From CADEED01 sp035995425 (GTDB lineage: Bacteria; Pseudomonadota; Gammaproteobacteria; Steroidobacterales; Steroidobacteraceae), in the NCBI GenBank assembly GCA_035995425.1, contig DASYKM010000237.1, forward strand, positions 1 to 24,586: a stretch of DNA of 24,586 nt, in the 5' to 3' direction. Shown here one piece after another: positions 5,898-14,355 of this stretch. Under the pieces are notes generated by a model. The model saw only the letters and a program-made list of their open reading frames with translations, searched no databases and was not told where the DNA came from. Made by a program: the position numbers and the translations under genes. The stretch's first letter is position 1; each line of letters opens with the position of its first letter.

Positions 5898-6497
5898 TCA
5901 AAGCGCCTTCCATACGAACCCTTCAGACCGCCGGTAGTACACCGCGACCGCACGCCCATACAGCTCGCGCTCATCGATGAGCCCCCAGTAGCGCGCGTCG
6001 AAACTGTTGCCGCGATGATCGCCGATGGCGAGAAGTTTTCCGGGGGGAATCACGAGCTGCTTTATCTCGGGTCCGCCGCCGTCCGCAAGATTTAGCGTGG
6101 CCACGTGTGAAGCGAACACTTCATCCGCGCCTGCTCCATTTGGCGCCAGCGGCTTTCCATCGACAGTCAGATGACCTTCGTGCAGCGACACGACCTGGCC
6201 GCCAATCGCGACGATGCGCTTGATGAGCAAAATGCCATCGGCAGGCGAATCGAACACGGCAACCTCGCCCGGCTGCGGCCGCGCGCCTTCGATCACATCG
6301 ATCTTGGTGTACGGGATGCGCCACCCATACGCGGTCTTGTCGACGACGACGCGGTCGCCGGCAAACAGAGTGTTTTCCATCGATCCGGACGGAACGTAGT
6401 AGTGATCGGCGAACGACGATCGCGCGGCGGTGACCAGCACCAATGCGAGCAACATCGGGGCGACTTCCTTGCGAAACCAAGCACGTTTGTTCTTCAT
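5898..6497 (-). CDS. lepB: Signal peptidase I (short form), 199 aa
   Basis: Membrane-anchored serine protease that removes signal peptides on the periplasmic side. One N-terminal membrane segment (~12-29) leads into the catalytic region: S39 in PSGSMENTL and K93 in LLIKRIVAIGG form the Ser/Lys dyad. The conserved C-terminal box is GDHRGNSFDARYWG (159-172), slightly altered from the common GDNRDNSxDSR. At 199 residues with one anchor it is shorter than the E. coli two-anchor enzyme, so it may be an accessory signal peptidase. AAGGAG seven bases upstream fixes ATG 6497. It follows cysG by 90 bp on the same strand and may be the last gene of the cluster, although a hairpin lies between. Confidence 0.92.
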   Translation of the reverse strand: MKNKRAWFRKEVAPMLLALVLVTAARSSFADHYYVPSGSMENTLFAGDRVVVDKTAYGWRIPYTKIDVIEGARPQPGEVAVFDSPADGILLIKRIVAIGGQVVSLHEGHLTVDGKPLAPNGAGADEVFASHVATLNLADGGGPEIKQLVIPPGKLLAIGDHRGNSFDARYWGLIDERELYGRAVAVYYRRSEGFVWKAL

Positions 6498-6550
6498 GTT
6501 TGCTCCTTGTATACGTGCGACCGCGGCCGGAGCATTTGGTTCAGCGGGTC

Positions 6551-6575
6551 GGGCAGCAACAGAGATTCGCTGCCC
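6551..6575 (-). terminator. Hairpin between cysG and the signal peptidase gene
   Basis: A 7-bp perfect stem (GGGCAGC / GCTGCCC) with an 11-base loop lies in the 90-bp gap after the cysG stop. No run of T follows on the - strand, so it is at best a weak or Rho-assisted terminator, or an mRNA-stabilising structure. Confidence 0.3.
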
Positions 6576-6587
6576 TCGATCACGGCT

Positions 6588-7991
6588 CTACGCAGCACCG
6601 CCCGCGACGGTGGCTCGCCCAAACCACTGCAACTCCGCGGCGGTGGACGCCACATTGCCGATGATCAACATGGCCGGCGCCTTGACCTTCTGCATGACGG
6701 CATCGCGCTGCATGTTTTCCACCGTGGACACGAGCACGCGCTGCTCGGCACGGCTGGCGTTCTCGATGAACGCGATGGGCATGTCGCCCTTGACGCCGGA
6801 CTGCAATAGTTTGTCGCGCAGCACCGCGAGCCGGCCGACGCTCATGTAGAACGCGAGTGTCTCGCGTCCGGCGGCCAGGTCCGAATAGTTGAACTGCGCG
6901 AGCTGCTCGTCGCTGTTGCCGGTCAGGAAGCGCACGGCTTGCGAATAGCGCCGGTCGGTCAGCGGCACGCCGGCATACGCGCCGGCTGCCAGCGCCGCGG
7001 TGATGCCCGGAACCACTTCGAATGACACGCCGTTCTGGCGCAGGAAGTCGATCTCCTCGCCGCCACGCCCGAACACGAACGGATCGCCACCCTTGAGGCG
7101 CACGACATATTCGCCGCGCTGCGCGTGCTCGACGAGTAGTTTGTTGATCTCTTCCTGCGTGGCGCCGCCACCGCCCACGAACTTGCCCACGTCGAAGCGT
7201 GCGGCATCGCGGCGCGCAAGATCCATGACTTCAGCAGACACGAGCCGGTCATGCACGATGACGTCGGCTTCCTGCAACGCTCGCAATCCTTGCAGCGTCA
7301 TGAGTCCGGAATTGCCGGGGCCGGCACCGACGAGCACGACGTGCCCGTGCGGCATGGCGTCGGCATTCTCGAGCGCCTTGCGCGTGAGCTCCTCGGCCTG
7401 TGCGGTGCGTTCCGAACGTACGGCAGCGGCGACGGGGCCGGTGAGCATCCACGAGAGAAATCTGCGGCGTGCGCCGATATCGGCGAACTTGGCCTTCACG
7501 GCCACTCGCCAGCGGTCGGCAAATGCCGCCAGCGGTCCGAGCGAGCTATCTAACAGTGTTTCGAGCCGCTCGCGGATCAGCCGCGCGAGCACGGGTGAGG
7601 TGCCGCCGGTCGACACGGCGATCTGCACCGGCGAGCGATCGATGATGGCGGGCATGATGAAGCTCGACAGCTCACGATCGTCGACCACGTTGCAGGGAAT
7701 GCGCGCGGCGTTCGCGGCGGCCGACACGGCGGCGTTCACCTCGCGGCTGTCGGTGGCGGCAACGGCCAACCACGCACCTTCGATATCGGCGCCGGCGAAC
7801 TCACGCGCGTGATGCACCAACGCACCACGTGCCAGCGCCGCGGTGAGCTCGTGCCCCAACGCCGGTGCCACCACGGTGATCGAAGCGCCGGCATCGGCTA
7901 ACAAAGAGAACTTGCGCGCCGCCACTTCCCCGCCACCCACGAGCAGCACCGGCTTGTCCTTGATGTCGAGGAACAGCGGGAAGTAACGCAT
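6588..7991 (-). CDS. cysG: Siroheme synthase CysG (uroporphyrinogen-III methyltransferase / precorrin-2 dehydrogenase / ferrochelatase), 467 aa
   Basis: Converts uroporphyrinogen III to siroheme, the cofactor of sulfite reductase. The N-terminal ~210 residues are the dehydrogenase/ferrochelatase half: NAD-binding VGGGEVAAR (18-26), catalytic D104 (NVVDD) and STGGTSPVLARLIRE (127-141). The position of the phosphorylated Ser128 of the Salmonella enzyme appears to be Thr here. From ~216 comes the SAM-dependent methyltransferase half, with VGAGPGNSGLMTLQG, DRLVS and RLKGGDPFVFGRGGEE (298-313). Full length compared with E. coli CysG (~457). ATG 7991 overlaps the hemB-like stop by one base (TGATG), so the two are translationally coupled. 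The gene serves CysI encoded upstream in the same cluster. Confidence 0.96.
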   Translation of the reverse strand: MRYFPLFLDIKDKPVLLVGGGEVAARKFSLLADAGASITVVAPALGHELTAALARGALVHHAREFAGADIEGAWLAVAATDSREVNAAVSAAANAARIPCNVVDDRELSSFIMPAIIDRSPVQIAVSTGGTSPVLARLIRERLETLLDSSLGPLAAFADRWRVAVKAKFADIGARRRFLSWMLTGPVAAAVRSERTAQAEELTRKALENADAMPHGHVVLVGAGPGNSGLMTLQGLRALQEADVIVHDRLVSAEVMDLARRDAARFDVGKFVGGGGATQEEINKLLVEHAQRGEYVVRLKGGDPFVFGRGGEEIDFLRQNGVSFEVVPGITAALAAGAYAGVPLTDRRYSQAVRFLTGNSDEQLAQFNYSDLAAGRETLAFYMSVGRLAVLRDKLLQSGVKGDMPIAFIENASRAEQRVLVSTVENMQRDAVMQKVKAPAMLIIGNVASTAAELQWFGRATVAGGAA

Positions 7992-8950
7992 CAGCGCGGC
8001 AGCCCCAGGCCCTGCGCGAGCCGCGCGCCGTAGGTGATGATGTACGTGGCGCCGGCGCGCCGCAGGTTGTACCAGCTCTCGAGCAACGCGGCGTCGAAGT
8101 CGACGAAGTTCTCGCGCGCCAATAGCGCGAGCGAGGTGTACTCGCCGCTCACCTGGTAGGCGCCGACGGGCAATCCGGTTTGCTCATGAATCGGGCGGAT
8201 CAGATCCGCCGACGGTTGGCCGGGCTTGACCATCAGCAGGTCCGCGCCCTCTTCAGCGCAGCGGCGACTCGAAGCGAGCGCGTCGCTGCGATTGCGCACG
8301 TCCAGCTGATAGCTGCGGCGGTCGCCGAACTGCGGCGCGGAGTCCGCGGCATCGCGAAATGGGCCGTAGAAGTTGCTGGCGAACTTGGTGCTGTAACTCA
8401 TGATGGGTGCGAGGTCGTACCCCGCCCCATCGAGCGCGGCGCGCAGGTGCGCGACACGGCCATCGTTCATGTCGGACGGCGAGATTCCGTTGGCGCCGGC
8501 CTTGATGTAGGTGAGGCCTAACACGGCGAGTGCGCTCAGCGTAGCGGCCAGATCCTGCTTGCCGCGCGCATCGTGCACGCAGCAGTGGCCGGACTCGGTG
8601 AAGCTGCAGAGGCAGGTGTCCACCCAGATGGCGGCGTCGTCGCCGGCGCGCTGGCGCATCTGGCTCAGTGCGGCGCCGACAAAATCGGCGGCGAAGTTGC
8701 GATTCGATTTGTGCGCAGGCACGGGGAAGAGGATGAACTGGCGCACACCGGCGCCGAGGTCCTTTTCGAACTGCGTCAGTAGTGAGGCCAGCGTGTGCCG
8801 CGAGGTGCCCTGCAGACCCGCGATCGGCTCTTCCTTGATGGCGGCCTCGGACAGGAACAGCGGCTGGATCAGCTGGCTCTGGCCAAAACCGATTTCCGAC
8901 ACCATGTCGCGCAACGCGGGGGTCGCACGCAATCGTTGCAGTCTCTTCAT
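7991..8950 (-). CDS. hemB: HemB-like delta-aminolevulinic acid dehydratase (porphobilinogen synthase), divergent, 319 aa
   Basis: The family condenses two 5-aminolevulinate molecules to porphobilinogen. The active-site lysines are present: K189 in SYSTKFASNFYGPFRDA and K242 in LMVKPG. The metal-binding cysteines C113, C115 and C123 (DTCLC, GHC) indicate a zinc-type enzyme. It departs from the usual sequence in several places. The segment after FPVP lacks the common GSEAYNPDGL-type loop. The Tyr expected in VKPxxxYLD is replaced (VKPGQPSADL). The usual YFA near the C-terminus is YGA. The enzyme is ~10 residues shorter than E. coli HemB. It may be a second copy dedicated to siroheme. Its ATG overlaps the upstream stop (ATGA) and its stop overlaps cysG. 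Confidence 0.9.
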   Translation of the reverse strand: MKRLQRLRATPALRDMVSEIGFGQSQLIQPLFLSEAAIKEEPIAGLQGTSRHTLASLLTQFEKDLGAGVRQFILFPVPAHKSNRNFAADFVGAALSQMRQRAGDDAAIWVDTCLCSFTESGHCCVHDARGKQDLAATLSALAVLGLTYIKAGANGISPSDMNDGRVAHLRAALDGAGYDLAPIMSYSTKFASNFYGPFRDAADSAPQFGDRRSYQLDVRNRSDALASSRRCAEEGADLLMVKPGQPSADLIRPIHEQTGLPVGAYQVSGEYTSLALLARENFVDFDAALLESWYNLRRAGATYIITYGARLAQGLGLPR

Positions 8951-10458
8951 TGCTCCACTTCCTGTCGAAACACATCCACCGACAGAAAGGCGCGAACTCG
9001 CTCCTCACCGATGGCGGCGCGGATCATGCTGAATGTATTGCCAGGTCCGCAACCGTGCCACGCGCCACGGATTTCAGGATTGGCCTGCAGATAGTCGTGG
9101 AACTGGGCCCCGCTGCGCCAGTAGAAATGGGTCCGGCCGGTGAGATCGGCAAGGGGAGCGCAGCGTTCCAGTCGGTAGGTGGCCACTTTCTCGCTGAAAG
9201 GGGAGTCATAGCCCTGCTCGTGCGAGAACTTGACCCAGCTCTGCACGCGCGGAAACAGCATTTTCAGCCCGGCGGCGCCGCCTTCCCCGAGGCTCTCGTC
9301 GCTGCCGTGGACCCAGATTCCGCGCGCCGCGAGGCGGCGCCAGGTGTCGATGCCGGCGCACCAGACCACCTGTCCGGGACGCGCGGAATAGCCGTCGGGC
9401 CAGGCTTCGGACCGGGCCACGAACAGCGCCACGCGGGCATCGGCAAACTGGTCGTGCCGAACCTGCAGGGCGACGCGCCGGTAGCGATCGGCGCTGCCCT
9501 CATCACCGGTCCACACGGCGTGTTCGTTCTGCGCTGGCGGAAGCGGTGAGTCATGGCGGCGCAGCTCCGCGCTCTGGATCCACTGGCCCGCCTTCTGGCC
9601 GCGCGTGAATTCGATCTCGCCGCAATGCACGGGCACGATGGAGACGCCGAGCGGGTGGTCTTCATCGCCCGTCGAAGAAATGCGCGCGCGTTCGGCGATC
9701 ACGCGGCCGAACGTGGCCTCGTCGTTCACCGGGGCTAACAACTCGGCGAGGTCGGCGCGATCGCGGCGAATCTCGAGTGCGAGCGCGCCCTGTCCGGGCG
9801 CGGTGGGATTCAGCGCCAGCGGCAGCACCATGATCTCGCAGGCATCGAGCACGGCGCGCAGGCGCTCACGGATGCCGGCGAACTCTTCCGTCGTGGATTC
9901 GAGCAGCCGATCGATGTTGGCCTTGGCGACCACGAGCGCCGCGGCCTCGCCGTCCATGAGCTGCGCCAATCGCGCTTCGCAGTCGCCGCGCGCCAGCACG
10001 AACGTGATGCGCGGCGCTTTGACCGGCAGCGCCCACTGCAGGAAGCCCGATAGATTGGTACGCCGCCGCGCGGACGAAGACAGCACGCGCAGCTCGCCCG
10101 GTGAGCTCTTCAACCAGGCGCGTTTCACCAGCAACAGGTCGCGCGCGTCGGCGCGCGGCAGCGTGGCGGCGATGTGCGTCACGGGGTTGGTGGCGAACGG
10201 CAGATCCTTCCACAGATGCACGGCGACATCGATGGCGTTGGCGCGCAGCGCGACACCGAGATCGCCGGTGAAGCCGCCGCGCCGCAGCAGCTCCGGCAGC
10301 GGAGTGTCGAGCTCGCGATCGGCGGGAGAAGTGAGGAAAGAATATTCGACTTTCAGCGCGGGATATCGCGCCGCCAGCGCCTCGCCGACCAGGCGCGCCT
10401 GCACCTGCGCCAGCACGCTGGCGCGTGCGCCTAACACGATGGGGCGGTCGAAAGTCAT
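8947..10458 (-). CDS. HemC-like / HemD-like fusion (hydroxymethylbilane synthase-like plus uroporphyrinogen-III synthase-like), lacking the cofactor cysteine, 503 aa
   Basis: Residues ~4-300 align with hydroxymethylbilane synthase: R12 and S14 in GARASVLAQ, K84-D85 in VHLWKDLPF, R131-R133 in SSSARRRTNL, RGD (157-159) and APGQGALALEIR. At the dipyrromethane attachment site, where the family has LxGGC, this protein has GDED (264-267). The nearest cysteine, C279, falls in the next strand. Residues ~310-503 resemble uroporphyrinogen-III synthase (GIDTWRRLAARGIWV, ATYRLERCAPLADLTGR, HFYWRSGAQF). ATG 10458 is chosen because it puts active-site numbering in register with E. coli HemC. In-frame ATGs at 10482 and 10494 are alternatives, and none has a good Shine-Dalgarno. 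Placed between cysH and cysG, it most plausibly feeds siroheme, but conventional catalysis is in doubt. Confidence 0.85.
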   Translation of the reverse strand: MTFDRPIVLGARASVLAQVQARLVGEALAARYPALKVEYSFLTSPADRELDTPLPELLRRGGFTGDLGVALRANAIDVAVHLWKDLPFATNPVTHIAATLPRADARDLLLVKRAWLKSSPGELRVLSSSARRRTNLSGFLQWALPVKAPRITFVLARGDCEARLAQLMDGEAAALVVAKANIDRLLESTTEEFAGIRERLRAVLDACEIMVLPLALNPTAPGQGALALEIRRDRADLAELLAPVNDEATFGRVIAERARISSTGDEDHPLGVSIVPVHCGEIEFTRGQKAGQWIQSAELRRHDSPLPPAQNEHAVWTGDEGSADRYRRVALQVRHDQFADARVALFVARSEAWPDGYSARPGQVVWCAGIDTWRRLAARGIWVHGSDESLGEGGAAGLKMLFPRVQSWVKFSHEQGYDSPFSEKVATYRLERCAPLADLTGRTHFYWRSGAQFHDYLQANPEIRGAWHGCGPGNTFSMIRAAIGEERVRAFLSVDVFRQEVEQ

Positions 10459-10591
10459 GAGCGCTGGAGGAGCAAGCCGCATGCCACGGCACATGACCGC
10501 GAACCGCCGCCAGCGGCGGTAATCCGGCCCGCAATGGTGCGCAGGTCAGGGCATGCGGGCCACGCCGGTGCAGAAGAAATCGGCACGCGCT

Positions 10592-11833
10592 TCATTTCCG
10601 GATGGCCTTGTCGGGGTCCGGCACCCCGAGCTCACTCAGCCGTTGCAGGAGTTGGTCGCTGCGCGACCCCAGTCGGTACACCTCGAGATAGAGCACGCGC
10701 GCCCGGTCGCGCTCACCCTTGTCATAGGCGATGTCGGCAAGCACCGAGCCGGCCGCTTCGTTTGGGTGAAGCTGTTGCGACTCGAGCGCATCGGCGAGCG
10801 CGCCGTCGGTGTCGCCGAGATTTACGCGCGCCGCGGCTCTTCCGGCCAAGGCGAGCCAATGCTTTTCGATCGCGAGCGCACGTTCGAACTCGCGATTCGC
10901 GGCCCAGGAATGGCTGGACGACAGGTACGAATACCCGAGATTGATGTGCCGTTCGACGTTCGCCGGATCGAAAGCCAGCGCCATCTTCATGTCCTCGGTC
11001 GCGCTCGTCTCGGAATTCGCGACCACGAGCCAGGCGATCGATCGAGTGGACAAGGCATCGGCCTTGTCCTTTCCCGTGGAAGCTTCGAAAAATGCCCGGC
11101 TGCAGTCGCCGATGAGTTTGGAGGAACCGGCTTTGTGAATGGCCGCAGCCTTGCTGCAGCGCTGCGCGGCGCGGGAACCGTGCGTGGCATCACGCCAGCG
11201 ATTGATTCGTGACAGCAGGTCCGACGCGGAGCTTTGCGCGGCCGCTTCGTTGAAAGTTTTCGCCCGCGACTGCGCGCTGGTGGCATCCGCCGTGGCTTCA
11301 TCGAGCCGACCGAGCCACAGCGCGGCCTCGGCTCGCGCGATCAACGATTGCAGCGAATCCGGCGTGAGCTCGAGCACGCGGGCGCGATCGTCGTAGGACC
11401 CTTTCAAGTCCCCATAATAGTGCCGTGCAAATGACCGCTCGCGATACCCGGAAGGCTCTTCGGGATGCTGCTTGATGAAGAGATCGAGGTCGGCGATTGC
11501 CTGCGCGAAGTTCGACAACTCCCCGTGCACATAGGCCCGCTCACGAAGATAGTCGGTATTTTCGGGGTCGGTGGCCAGTGCGGTGTTCAAGTCCGCAAGC
11601 GCATCGTCATAGCGAAAACGTTCCACCGCTCCGTAGGCCCGGCCGAACAGCAGTGGCGCGCGCTTCCTGGCATCCGTCTCGCCCGCGATGGCCGCTTCGC
11701 AACTCGCCAGCCATTCGGGAGCCTTCACATCCACATCTATCGCACAAGCTTGCTGTTCATGGGCTGCACATATCCGGGCGCTCGCGATGAGCGCGAACGC
11801 TGCAACGATGACGATTGGCCTTCCGCCGGACAT
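10592..11833 (-). CDS. Exported tetratricopeptide-repeat protein, 413 aa
   Basis: An N-terminal signal peptide (residues ~1-24, hydrophobic core IVIVAAFALIASA, cleavage near CAA-HEQ) is followed by repeated helix pairs of the TPR type, for example YDDALADLNTALATDPEN, FAQAIADLDLFIKQHPEE and a C-terminal set around FERALAIEKHWLALAG and DGALADALESQQLHPNE. Six cysteines in the mature part could form disulfides in the periplasm. TPR arrays mediate protein-protein contact and no enzyme motif is present. It sits 21 bp after cysH with GGGGGAA before ATG 11833, in the same orientation as the cys genes. Why an exported scaffold protein lies inside a cytoplasmic sulfur pathway is unclear; it may be a passenger. 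Confidence 0.85.
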   Translation of the reverse strand: MSGGRPIVIVAAFALIASARICAAHEQQACAIDVDVKAPEWLASCEAAIAGETDARKRAPLLFGRAYGAVERFRYDDALADLNTALATDPENTDYLRERAYVHGELSNFAQAIADLDLFIKQHPEEPSGYRERSFARHYYGDLKGSYDDRARVLELTPDSLQSLIARAEAALWLGRLDEATADATSAQSRAKTFNEAAAQSSASDLLSRINRWRDATHGSRAAQRCSKAAAIHKAGSSKLIGDCSRAFFEASTGKDKADALSTRSIAWLVVANSETSATEDMKMALAFDPANVERHINLGYSYLSSSHSWAANREFERALAIEKHWLALAGRAAARVNLGDTDGALADALESQQLHPNEAAGSVLADIAYDKGERDRARVLYLEVYRLGSRSDQLLQRLSELGVPDPDKAIRK

Positions 11834-11854
11834 CTCGAAATTCCCCCCGTCGCG

Positions 11855-12649
11855 CTAACCCTCGAGGCCGTGGATGCCGCACTCGCGTTTCAATCCGGAG
11901 AAGCGCAGCTCATCCGCGGATTCCACCTCGTGCAACGCCTTGGTGGAATGCCAGTCGCCGATGGACACGTATCCCTTGTCCCACAGCGGGTGATACGACA
12001 GCGAGTGCGCCTTGAGATACAGGTAAACGTCGCGATCCGACCAGTCGAAGATGGGGTGCACCTTGAAGCGGCCATCGCGCACTTCGAGTGGATTCAACGC
12101 GGCGCGGCTGGCGGACTGGCTGCGACGCAGGCCGGCGAACCACGTGGCGACGCCGAGTGTGGCGAGGCCACGGCGCATGGGTTCGACCTTGCGCAGCTCG
12201 AGATATTTGTCGAGGCCTTCGCGGCCCTGCTCCCAGAGCTTGCCGTACTGCGCTTCGAATTCGTCGACGGGTTGCGGGCTCGAGAAGGTCTGGATGTTCA
12301 GATCGAGCTGCTGCTCGAGCTGCTTGACGAACTGGTAGGTCTCCGGGAATAGATAGCCCGTGTCGATGACCAGCACCGGGATGTTCGGATCCGCCTGCGT
12401 CACCAGGTGCAGCGACACCGCGGCCTGCGCGCCGAAGCTCGACGACAACGCAAACGGACCGGGCAGGTTCGCGAGCGCCCAGCGAACGCGCGTGGCGGCG
12501 TCGACGGAACCGAGCCAGTCATTGATGCGCGCAGCGGCGTCTTTGTCGGCGGCAAATTCGGCCGCGGAGAGTCCGAGCGCCGGCGCGCCCGCGAGTGACA
12601 CGGGATTTGCGCCGTTCTTCGGCAGGTCGCGGGCAACGGACTCGGTCAC
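11855..12649 (-). CDS. cysH: Phosphoadenosine phosphosulfate (PAPS) reductase, 264 aa
   Basis: Reduces PAPS to sulfite with thioredoxin or glutaredoxin. The PP-loop-like SSSFGAQAAV and VLVIDTGYLFPETY segments are followed by the C-terminal catalytic ECGIH (C257). The paired-cysteine motifs of iron-sulfur APS reductases are absent, so this is the PAPS-specific E. coli type, consistent with the APS kinase domain encoded upstream. The start is taken as GTG at 12647-12649. It overlaps the cysI TGA (GTGA), has CAGGAG upstream, and gives a family-like N-terminus. A longer frame with ATG at 12685 would overlap cysI by 40 bases. Confidence 0.95.
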   Translation of the reverse strand: MTESVARDLPKNGANPVSLAGAPALGLSAAEFAADKDAAARINDWLGSVDAATRVRWALANLPGPFALSSSFGAQAAVSLHLVTQADPNIPVLVIDTGYLFPETYQFVKQLEQQLDLNIQTFSSPQPVDEFEAQYGKLWEQGREGLDKYLELRKVEPMRRGLATLGVATWFAGLRRSQSASRAALNPLEVRDGRFKVHPIFDWSDRDVYLYLKAHSLSYHPLWDKGYVSIGDWHSTKALHEVESADELRFSGLKRECGIHGLEG

Positions 12650-14355
12650 GCGTGCGACTCCTGCTTGAGCACGTTGGCACGCCACAGGAAGTCACCGAAG
12701 CGCTCGTCCGTGTGCCGTTCGGCAGCATACCGGCCGATGAGCTCATCGAGCGCACTGACGATGGAAGGTTCGTCGATGTTGTCGCGATACAGGACGTTCA
12801 AACGTGAGCCGACGGCATCGGCGCCGAGGCGCAGCGTGTAGCGGCCCGGGGCGCGGCCGATGAGCGCGATCTCCGCGAGGTATGGACGCGCGCAACCGTT
12901 CGGGCACCCGGTGATACGCACCGTGAGTGGAATATTGCGCAGGCCGTGCTTCGCCAGCAGTTCGTCGACACGGTCGATGAATCCGGGTAGATAGCGCTCG
13001 GCCTCGGCCATGGCCAGTGCACAGGTGGGTAGCGCCACGCAGGCCAGCGCGTCGCGGCGTACCGGCGACGTGGACAGCGCTTTGCCCAGGCCGTGATCGG
13101 CCACGAGCCTGTCGATGTTCATGCACTCGCTGGCCGGCACGTTGGCGATGATCAGGTTCTGGTTTGCGGTAAGGCGGAAATCACCCTGGTGAATGGCCGC
13201 GATCTTTTCCAGGCCCGTGAGGAACGGCGCGCCGGGGCGGTCGACGACGCGACCGGATTCGATGCGCAGCGTCAGGTGCCAGCGGCCATCGTGGCCGCGC
13301 AACCAGCCGAAGCGGTCGCCTTGCGTCGTGAACTTGTAGGCGCGCGCGGGCTCGATCTGATAACCCAATCGCTTGAACAGCTCGGCCTTGAACCAGTCCA
13401 CGCCGCGATCGGCGATGGTGTACTTGAAGCGCGCGTGCTTGCGCTCGGTGCGATCGCCGAAGTCACGCTGGATCATCACCACGGTTTCGGCGACCTTGAG
13501 CACCTGGTCGGGGTTCAGGAAACCAATCACATCGCCGAGGCGTGGATAGGTCTGCGGCTCGCCATGCGTGGCACCCAGGCCACCACCGACAGTGAGGTTG
13601 AACCCGAGGAGCTTGCCGTCGTCAATGATGGCGATGAAGCCCAGGTCCTGCGAGAAGATGTCGACGTCGTTGTGCGGCGGCACCACCACGGCAGTCTTGA
13701 ATTTGCGCGGTAGATAGAGCTGGCCGAGGATGGGCTCTTCTTCGGCGGGTCCCACGAGCTTCTCGCCATTCAGCCAGATCTCGTGATAGGCGCGCGTGCG
13801 GGGCTTGAGGTGCTCCGAGAGCTTGACGGACCAGTCGTAGACTTCCTGGTGTACCCGGCTCTCCACCGGATTGGTTGATGCCATGACATTGCGATTCACG
13901 TCGCCGCAGGCGGCGATGGAATCGATGAGCACGGCATTCATGCCCTGCATGGTCTGCTTGAGATCCTTCTTGATCACGCCGTGCAGCTGGAAAGCCTGGC
14001 GCGTGGTCAGGCGAAGCGAGCCCGTGCCGTAGGTGCGCGCCAGTTTGCTCAAGCCCAGCCACTGCGCGGGCGAGACGATGCCGCCGGGCAAGCGCGTGCG
14101 GATCATGAAGCTGTACGCGGGCTCGAGCTTCTGATGCTCGCGCTCCGCACGGATGTCGCGATCGTCCTGCATGTAGCTGCCATGGAACTTGATCAGCTGC
14201 GTGTCGGACTCGCGGATGGCGCCGGTCAGCGGGTCGGCGAGGCTCTCCACCAGCGTGCCGCGCAGGCCGCGCGACGCCTTCTTGATGATTTCAACCGGTG
14301 ATGGCGGATCGATCTTGGCGGCCAGCTCGGGCCGATCGAGTATTTCAGTAGACAT
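12646..14355 (-). CDS. cysI: Sulfite reductase (NADPH) hemoprotein beta subunit, 569 aa
   Basis: Carries out the six-electron reduction of sulfite to sulfide on a siroheme-4Fe4S centre, with electrons from CysJ. The cluster ligands are C439, C445, C484 and C488 (ACVALPTC and TGCPNGC), with spacing identical to E. coli CysI. C488 bridges to siroheme. The N-terminal substrate and siroheme region (DTQLIKFHGSYMQDDRD, RLTTRQAFQLHG) is intact. ATG 14355 is chosen over one 54 bases upstream because it yields the family length (E. coli 570 aa) and the usual short N-terminus. It overlaps the cysJ stop by 11 bases, and the end overlaps the cysH GTG, so cysJ-cysI-cysH are translationally coupled. Confidence 0.97.
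   Translation of the reverse strand: MSTEILDRPELAAKIDPPSPVEIIKKASRGLRGTLVESLADPLTGAIRESDTQLIKFHGSYMQDDRDIRAEREHQKLEPAYSFMIRTRLPGGIVSPAQWLGLSKLARTYGTGSLRLTTRQAFQLHGVIKKDLKQTMQGMNAVLIDSIAACGDVNRNVMASTNPVESRVHQEVYDWSVKLSEHLKPRTRAYHEIWLNGEKLVGPAEEEPILGQLYLPRKFKTAVVVPPHNDVDIFSQDLGFIAIIDDGKLLGFNLTVGGGLGATHGEPQTYPRLGDVIGFLNPDQVLKVAETVVMIQRDFGDRTERKHARFKYTIADRGVDWFKAELFKRLGYQIEPARAYKFTTQGDRFGWLRGHDGRWHLTLRIESGRVVDRPGAPFLTGLEKIAAIHQGDFRLTANQNLIIANVPASECMNIDRLVADHGLGKALSTSPVRRDALACVALPTCALAMAEAERYLPGFIDRVDELLAKHGLRNIPLTVRITGCPNGCARPYLAEIALIGRAPGRYTLRLGADAVGSRLNVLYRDNIDEPSIVSALDELIGRYAAERHTDERFGDFLWRANVLKQESHA

Noticed and set aside
9622..9624. Cys279 of the HemC-like protein as a replacement cofactor anchor
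   Set aside because: It aligns with the strand after the cofactor loop (HCGEIEF against the family's DGEIW), so a simple shift of the anchor is not supported without a structure.
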